From Porogramme epimiltina (Eukaryota; Basidiomycota; Agaricomycetes; Polyporales; Polyporaceae), in assembly GCA_900155495.1 (NCBI GenBank), contig FTLJ01000078.1, forward strand, positions 1 through 64,000: a stretch of 64,000 bases of DNA. Reading direction: 5' to 3'. Under the pieces are notes generated by a model. The model saw only the letters and a program-made list of their open reading frames with translations, searched no databases and was not told the origin of the DNA. Made by a program: the position numbers and the translations under genes. Below are positions 57,872 to 64,000 of the stretch, one piece after another; positions within the stretch are counted from its first letter, which is position 1; the number at the start of each line of letters is the position of its first letter.

Positions 57872-59773
57872 CTATGACGGTCGTGCACCGTGGCCACTAT
57901 CTGAATGCGTGTACCCCGACGGGCCCGCCATAGGTCCGCCCCCCGAGACCGAGGTCTCCGAGCGGGGTGCGCGACGCTCGCTGTACTGTGGCGGGAGCTC
58001 GATGACCTCGTCTTCGGGCGGGGGTGGGATGTCGTCCTCGAGGTCGGTGTGGAGGATGAAGCGTGCGGGGAGCTGGTACGAGGGCACGCCCGCCTGCGCG
58101 GCCTTCCGGCGCGCGGCGCTCGACGTGACGCTCTGGTCCCAGGAGGCGACGCTCCCTTCTGGGCGCGCGCCGGTGTACCCTGGCGCCATGCCGTACTGCG
58201 AGGGCCCGTCGAAGTGGGACGCGGCGCCGAATGGTGAGGGCGGCCCGTACGCGGATGTGGCACCTAACGCAGAAGCGGCCCCGTACGCGGAAGCAGCCCC
58301 GTACGCAGAGCCGTCGTACATCGAGCCTCGGTTCGTAGCCGGGGTGAGAAGAGTCGAAGGCGTGCGGGCAAAGTTGATGGTTGAGGGGGCCCCATGGGCC
58401 GAAGCAGCGTCGCTCGGCCGGCCGTCGATGAGGTTGGAAGTGGAGCTGGGGGTAGAGAGGTCTCCATGTATGCTTGGTGGTTGGTACAGAGGATAAGGGT
58501 CGAGCGCGGCGGGGGGTGGCAGTGAGGGATCGCCGTGCATGAGGTCGACTTCTTTCTTCTGGAACCGGCCACCGAAGAAGCCGCCCTTCATGACACCGGT
58601 GCCACTGTTCCGGCGACGAAGGTAGAACCAGACGAGCGAACCGATGACGGCCATGGCTACCAGGACGCCGACGATGGCGGCTGCGACCGTCCCAGCATTC
58701 GAGCTGTTCTCCGGGTCGGAGGAATCCGAGTCAGAACCAGTGGACGAACCAGATGTTTGCGACGCCTGAGAGCCGGTGCCCGTGGCACTAGCCGTGGCAG
58801 TCATGGACGGGGGATTCGTGACTGAGGCCGGTGAATTCGAGAGAAGACATGACTTCTCATCCGAAAGGCCAACCGCCTGGAATTCAGAGCTACCTCCCTG
58901 GCGTCCTTTCGCGTCCTCCATAACAAAAACCAGTTCCGTTCCAGCGGCAACGTCGGTAGTCCAATCAAAAATCGTCACTCCCTTCCCCGGATTAAGAGTG
59001 AATGTGCTGCCGCCCGGAACGAGGCCCTGAGATAGTATTAGCACGCGTGCCCATGTCCGCGATGGCAAGCCGGATCGCACCTTTATGGTGACAGGTTGAA
59101 CAGCCGTGGAGTAACCGCTGAACACGTATGTTCTAGATAGGAACAGCGGTGAGTGCGGCGGGAAGTGGGAAGAAAAGCGGAGCGTACCTGCACTGCGTTA
59201 GAGCGGAGGGCGTTTCAAAAAAGAAGTCTACGCCTTGAGGATAGACGTGTAAGTGTTGAACTCGGCAATGTCTTGTGGATTACGCTTACTTGGGTTTGTG
59301 GTATTGCAGCTACTTTTACCTGAAGTTGCACCGACGGTGATGACTGGAGAAACACCACCGGTCCCATATCCAGAGCTGTCAGACATAACGATGACTATCT
59401 CCTGATCCTTGGGGAAAGGGAGGGTGGTTTTGTAAACGCCCTGGTTGCTGCTGAAGCTGCTGTCGGGTATGTTTAAATTCCTCGGGGTGCCAAAAGACTG
59501 GAGGATGAACTAAACAAAGATAAGCTTGTCGCAGGGCGAGGATGTACTCACGGGGACCATGGACATCGTGAATGGCGCGACACCGCCTGAGAAAGCGATC
59601 GTGAGGACGTGGGACCCGAAGGGGGACAGTGAAGGAAACGTACCTTGCCATGAGACCTGAAAATCATCGCACTCGGTAGCCTCAGAGTAAGAGAAGGTGA
59701 AGTTGGCCGCGTAGGCATGGAGGGGCCATAATAGAAGGAACGATTGGAGGAGGCTCCGAGAGATCTTGGACAT
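57872..59773 (-). CDS. Single-pass membrane protein, wall-sensor-like
   Basis: Basidiomycete cell-surface protein of unknown function. A signal peptide (SRSLLQSFLLLWPLHAYA) precedes an ectodomain with ANFTFSYSEATECDDFQVSW and a second unit, VFSGYSTAVQPVTIKVRSGL, continued by FDWTTDVAAGTELVFVMEDA. A Ser/Thr-rich stalk (TATASATGTGSQASQTSGSS) follows. One membrane span (TVAAAIVGVLVAMAVIGSLV) is followed by YLRRR. The cytosolic tail of about 250 residues is rich in Pro, Ala, Ser, Gly and Tyr, with YGAAS-type repeats. The order (signal, ectodomain, Ser/Thr stalk, one TM, low-complexity tail) resembles Mid2/Wsc wall sensors, but no WSC domain is visible. Signalling is inference. Confidence 0.72.
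58265..58315 (-). repeat. Degenerate YGAAS-coding repeat
   Basis: Short imperfect units (gtacgcggaagcagcccc-like) in the wall-sensor-like gene encode Y-G-A-A-S motifs in the cytosolic tail. The same motif recurs with variation in the neighbouring sequence. Confidence 0.7.
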
Positions 59774-61846
59774 GGACCGACGGAAGCAGAGGGTGAGCAG
59801 GGCAGACACGAGCACGCCGGAGAAGGGGGAAGAGGAGGGATGTGGCGGGGAGGGGGAGAGAGCGGAAGGGGCGTGCAAGGCTGTCTGCAGAGCGGGATGA
59901 GGGGGGAGAAGGATGGACGGCGGTGAGCGCCCCGAGCCACGGACGCCTTCCTCGTCCGCCACGGTCACGGGCCGGACGCGACGTTGTGTCACCCGTCACC
60001 GCCGTCACCACCGTCGTCGCCCGACTGACAGCGCCCGCTGATTTTGGCTTGGCGTTCGGTATCGGGATCGACGCTCAGAGCGCCTGTCGACGTCTGTAAC
60101 GGGTCCGTCTCCCCCGGCGCAGTTGCCGACAACGCCTGACGGAGGCCCGAGCATACTCAACTCCTTTCCCAACCACCGTAGCCACATATACAGCCGTCTC
60201 GGCATCCTGGCCGCATCCAACACACCGCTCCAAAGCCACGTTCGCCCACATGGTCGACATATCAACAGGAAGAAAGTCCGCCCTCCGTTTTCATTTTCAT
60301 ACAGCCACCTCACGCGCGTCACACAGGCGGCATCATTTCCCCGCACCCAGCTCTGGCCAGGAAATAGCCTCCTCGCGCTTCCGTCCATTCCCTCATCTCC
60401 GTCCCGCAAGTCCTCCGCCCGTTCCCCACGTTCCGACCCTTGCTTCAACCTTCAACCTCCTAGGCGGCTCCGGCGTCGACTTCTCTACCTTGCAGCTCTC
60501 TCGCTTGCTTGCGACGCGTCTATTCTAGTGAACCCATGCGAACAGCATTCCGCCGTTCACTAGTTCCGGGTCGCCTCCACTACCCCGATCACGGTTCGTC
60601 TGACTGGAAACTCCTCATCCCGCCAGATTCCACACTATCTCTGCCGTCGCGTGCTTCCGTACCTGGGACCTCAGCCATATTCACCAGCCTATGCACTGGC
60701 CCACATCGATATGCCGTCCAGATTGACAACCAAGCCTTTCTACAGGTATCCTAGCACTCGAACATTATCAGCACTTTGGCCCGGCTGTTATCGCTGGCTC
60801 TACACCACCTACGACCTCCGCGTCACCCTTTCTTTTTTGATCCGGCATGGGCGACGCCTAACACTAGTGTCGGTCGTTCGTATCAATTATACACAACTCT
60901 CAGGGCTGCAGCTGTATCCGACCCACGGCAGGAAGCTCTACCCACCTTGTAGCATCTTCCGCCGACGATCTCGCCAGACGCGAACAATAGGTGGACTCCA
61001 CGCATGGCGGGGCGGTGGCCCACTCTCGCTTGTGTGCGTCACGGCACCTTCGATGTCGACGTTGTTTGGGGTATTATCAACTGTGGGCTCTGACAGGAAT
61101 ATCCTCGAAAGACGGAATAATTGCCTCGGCACTTTGACGTAGATACTGGACTCCGCGCCCCCTCTGAAGGCACAAGACTATAATAAGTTCACCAACGAAA
61201 GCATTGCGGACGACACTGCTGGGCATGATGTTCTACCTCATAGGCATATCGACTTCCGAAGTCTTTTGGCCCCTTGAGCGCACGAGCTAGCACGTTCCTA
61301 CCAAGGAACTTACAGGTTAGGTGACGCCAACTAAATGTGTACAGCTGTTATTCAATAGAATGCTTGATACGATTCTCGGAGGCAGGCAAAGTTGAGGGTG
61401 ATGACGTAGGACGAAAGGTTTATCAATGCTGGCGTTACGAGGAATTAATGACCGCTATTACACTCTTCGGATACTAGTAACCGCCATATACAAGTAGTTG
61501 CGGCTTTTGTATAGCTACACGTTCTTTTCCATTTGCAGTGAACCTTTATTTAGGAGGACTTTGGCAAGTTACCGTCGTTGTAAAGGCGTGTCGACAAGAC
61601 CGCCGGCGAGGATGCGCACGAACGTGGTGGTTCTATTCAAATCCTGGCCTCATGTCGAAGCTTGAGACCACAGAAGGTGATCCAGGCTGGCGGAAGCGCC
61701 CTTCTAGGCAGGGCTGGTGCGCCGCCGTCGCAGCACCGTAACAGCAATTGGCCCGTCCCCGATCTCCCCACAACCAGAGCTTGCCGCTCGACAGCACACT
61801 CCCTCCCTCACCCCGCCCCCAATCCTCACCGGCCCTGCCCACCGCG
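59774..61846. other. 2.1-kb divergent intergenic region, possible unrecognised gene
   Basis: Largest gap in the window, between the wall-sensor-like gene (minus) and the desaturase (plus). Plus-strand ORFs at 60123-60563 and 60651-61142 contain no motif I recognise and no convincing splice chain. 61145-61600 is AT-richer and looks non-coding. It should hold both promoters. Confidence 0.45.
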
Positions 61847-63707
61847 ATGGGCCTCCCTCCAGCGCAACTCTGGACCCGCGAGCAGGTCGCCGCGCGCATC
61901 CTCGCCGGCGACACCCTCTTCGTCCTGCACGGCGAGCTCGTGCGCGTCCCGCCCTCGTGGCTCGCCGCGCACCCCGGCGGCCGCCTCTCGATCCTGCACT
62001 ACGTCGGGCGCGACGCGACGGACGAGGTCGAGGCGTTCCACGCGCCCGCGACGCTCACGCGCATGCGCGGCTTCGCCATCGGCCGCGTCGAGCTCGGCGA
62101 GCACGGCTGGGTCCCGCTCGTCCCGCCCATCGCGAACGGCTGGGTGCGCCGCGTCGCCGCGGACGGCCGCGCGGAGTGGTACAACGAGGCGCGCCCGCTC
62201 GCGCCTGCTGCTGCCCACGGAGGGGAGGGGGAGGGGGGAGGGGAAGGTGCGGCGCCCACGTCGGAGATCTTGCTGGTGAAGGGCGACGGAGGAGCAGCGG
62301 GTGCGGAGACGGAGACGGGACCAACGCGCGCGCAGCTGGAGCCCGCGCCGAGTTCGCTGTCTCCGAGGAACGAGAAGCTCAATCAGGATGCATACCGGGA
62401 ACTGCACAAGCGGGTCAAGGATGCGGGCCTCTACGACACGCCTTTCATTACCGGGTACGGTCCAGAGTTCGTCCGCTACACTCTTCTCGCGCTGGCATCG
62501 GCATTGTGTTACCAGCGTGGATGGCTCATGGCGAGCGCGGTGTTCCTGGGCTTCTTCTGGCAGCAACTCACGTTCTTCGCGCATGACCTTGGGCACGTTG
62601 GGGTCACGCACGATTGGACCCTTGACCGCCTCATCTCGATCTTCGTGGCAGACTTTTTGGGAGGGCTGAGCATAGGCTGGTGGGTCAATGTGAGTACCAT
62701 TTTGGCCTTCCGAGTTCCAGCAAGCTGATGATACTGCAGAATCACAATGTACATCATTGTGAGTCCTACATATTGTTGCCTTGAGTTGTAATAACGAACA
62801 TGTGTGCGCATAGTGGTCACTAACCATCCATCCCAGTACGCCCTGCTCATCACTTGTACATTCTTGCGTAGTGCTAATATGACCGCAGCGACCCGGACAT
62901 CCAGCACCTCCCCTTCTTCGCCATCTCCCCCGTCTTCCTCAAATCGTTATGGTCCTCATACTACAAACGCGAGATGACGTTCGACGCCGCGGGGAAGCTC
63001 TTCATCTCGATGCAGCACAAGCTCTTCTACCTCGTCCTCGGCCTCGCCCGCTTCAACCTCTACGCCAACTCGTACGGCTACCTCGCCAAGACCGCCTTCG
63101 AGCCCAAACGCTTCCGCGGCGGCCGCTGGTGGTGGTGGGCAGAGGTCGCCTGCCTCGGCCTCTACTTCACCTGGTTCGGCGCCCTCCTCCGCGGCTGCGG
63201 CACCTGGCAGCGCGCCCTCGCCTACCTCCTCGTGAGCCACATCGCCGCGAGCCCCGTGCACGTCCAAGTGAGTCCGCCGCCCTCCGCGCCGGTCCGATGC
63301 GGCGACAGACCCCGCTGACCGCCCCCATCCCCCGCCCGCGCCTCGCCCAGATCGTGCTCTCGCACTTCTCCCGCTCGACCGCGGACCTCGGCCCCGTCGA
63401 GTCCTTCTTCGCGCGCCAGCTGCGGACGACCGTCGACGTGGTCTGCTCGCCTTCGATTGAGTTCATCCACGGAGGGCTCCACCTCCAGGTCACACACCAC
63501 CTCTTCCCCCGCCTCCCGCGTCACAATCTCCGTCAGGCGAGTATGATCGTCAAAGAGTTCGCCAAGGAGCGCGGCCTCGAGTACGCAGAGTTTGGCTTCA
63601 TCGAGGGCAACGGGGAGGTGAACGGCGTCTTGAAGCAAGTCGCCGACCAGATCAAAATCATTGGGATGGTGGCGGATTCAGAAGTCAGAGAGGCTATGAG
63701 CAAATGA
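61847..63707 (+). CDS. Delta-8 sphingolipid desaturase (cytochrome b5 fusion)
   Basis: ER membrane enzyme that introduces a delta-8 double bond in the long-chain base of fungal ceramides used for glucosylceramide. Exons 61847-62689, 62740-62758, 62814-62835, 62889-63267 and 63351-63707 give 539 residues. The N-terminal cytochrome b5 domain has heme ligands His42 (HPGG) and His65 (EAFHAP). A variable Gly/Glu/Ala linker follows. Desaturase boxes are HDLGH (246-250), NHNVHH (282-287, then LVTNHPSHDPDIQHLPFF) and QVTHH (467-471); the Gln-containing third box is typical of front-end b5-fusion desaturases. The second box is built from two consecutive exons of 19 and 22 nt. Confidence 0.93.
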
Positions 63708-64000
63708 ACGGCGGACGGGCGTACAATAGACTAGGACAATTACAAGATGTATATAGGTCTAGGACCCGTTCATACGACCCCTTACGTATCGAAAGCACAC
63801 ATCACATCTTATCTGTGTCGGAATCAAACGTTCAAACGCGGCGTGGGGTGGGACTGCCCAGCCAAAAGTGCGGTCATCATATTCGTGCATGTGGCATATG
63901 TATGATGCTATAGGACCCCGGGCGTGCCAGCTTTTGAGTACATGGGTAGTGCGAGTAGTAGCATGATGCAGAGGTGGTACAGGTAAGGAAGAAGCAGCAA
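63708..64000. other. Region downstream of the desaturase
   Basis: 293 bp to the window edge, with the desaturase 3' untranslated region. No gene seen. Confidence 0.4.

Noticed and set aside
57681..58496. 271-residue plus-strand ORF with Ala/Glu/Tyr repeats
   Set aside because: Antisense of the repetitive tail of the wall-sensor-like gene, which has full domain order on the minus strand.
61826..62827. 333-residue minus-strand ORF
   Set aside because: Antisense of the very GC-rich desaturase start; the plus strand has clear b5 and His-box motifs.

Overview
The window is nuclear DNA of a filamentous basidiomycete, most likely an Agaricomycete. The genes are interrupted by many short introns (about 50-80 nt) with GTNNGT donors and TAG/CAG acceptors. 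Pyrimidine-rich leaders precede start codons. The gene set fits: TBL1-type corepressor, NoxA, KRE6/SKN1 glucan proteins, delta-8 sphingolipid desaturase and basidiomycete-type membrane proteins. Genus cannot be fixed from the sequence alone. All exon models were made by hand from reading frame, splice signals and remembered family sequence.

Layout. 0.3-3.4 kb: elongation factor 2 (minus; ten exons give exactly 842 codons). 4.1-6.1 kb: a tandem pair of GNAT acetyltransferases. 6.6-8.4 kb: a palI/RIM9 pH-sensing membrane protein. 8.8-10.7 kb: an agmatinase-like ureohydrolase with a signal peptide (minus). 11.3-12.4 kb: a beta-trefoil (ricin-B-like) protein (minus). 12.7-15.3 kb: a DCAF11/WDR23-like WD40 protein (minus), head to head with a TBL1-like LisH-WD40 protein (15.6-17.8 kb). 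18.1-19.4 kb: a GHITM/TMBIM5 inner-membrane protein. 19.6-22.2 kb: SLY1 (minus). 22.7 kb: a 70-residue protein starting MGCIPSK. 23.5-27.9 kb: a CSC1/OSCA-type channel. 28.2 kb: tRNA-Asp(GTC). 28.6-33.9 kb: tandem KRE6/SKN1 GH16 genes (minus). 35.4-36.7 kb: SNAPC1-like factor (minus), head to head with IMA1 (36.9-38.8 kb). 39.0-40.5 kb: mitochondrial carrier (minus), head to head with a MARCH-type ligase (40.9-41.9 kb). 42.2-43.6 kb: RNase III protein. 44.1-45.0 kb: MAD2. 45.7-47.9 kb: NoxA. 48.2-51.1 kb: RecQ helicase. 51.6-54.4 kb: TAF5. 54.5-56.8 kb: two unassigned proteins. 57.9-59.8 kb: single-pass wall-sensor-like protein (minus). 61.8-63.7 kb: delta-8 sphingolipid desaturase.

This is mostly core housekeeping sequence. 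Several products act at the cell surface or in polarity (palI, CSC1, two KRE6/SKN1, NoxA, wall-sensor-like protein, sphingolipid desaturase), but nothing shows that they form a co-regulated cluster. I found no transposon, CRISPR array, secondary-metabolite cluster or convincing novel multi-gene system. The most unusual signals are a 62-bp perfect identity tract between the two KRE6/SKN1 genes, two GC-AG introns, very small exons in EF2, MAD2, NoxA and the desaturase, a probable dual-acylated 70-residue protein, and an RNase III with a SUMO-interaction-like tail.
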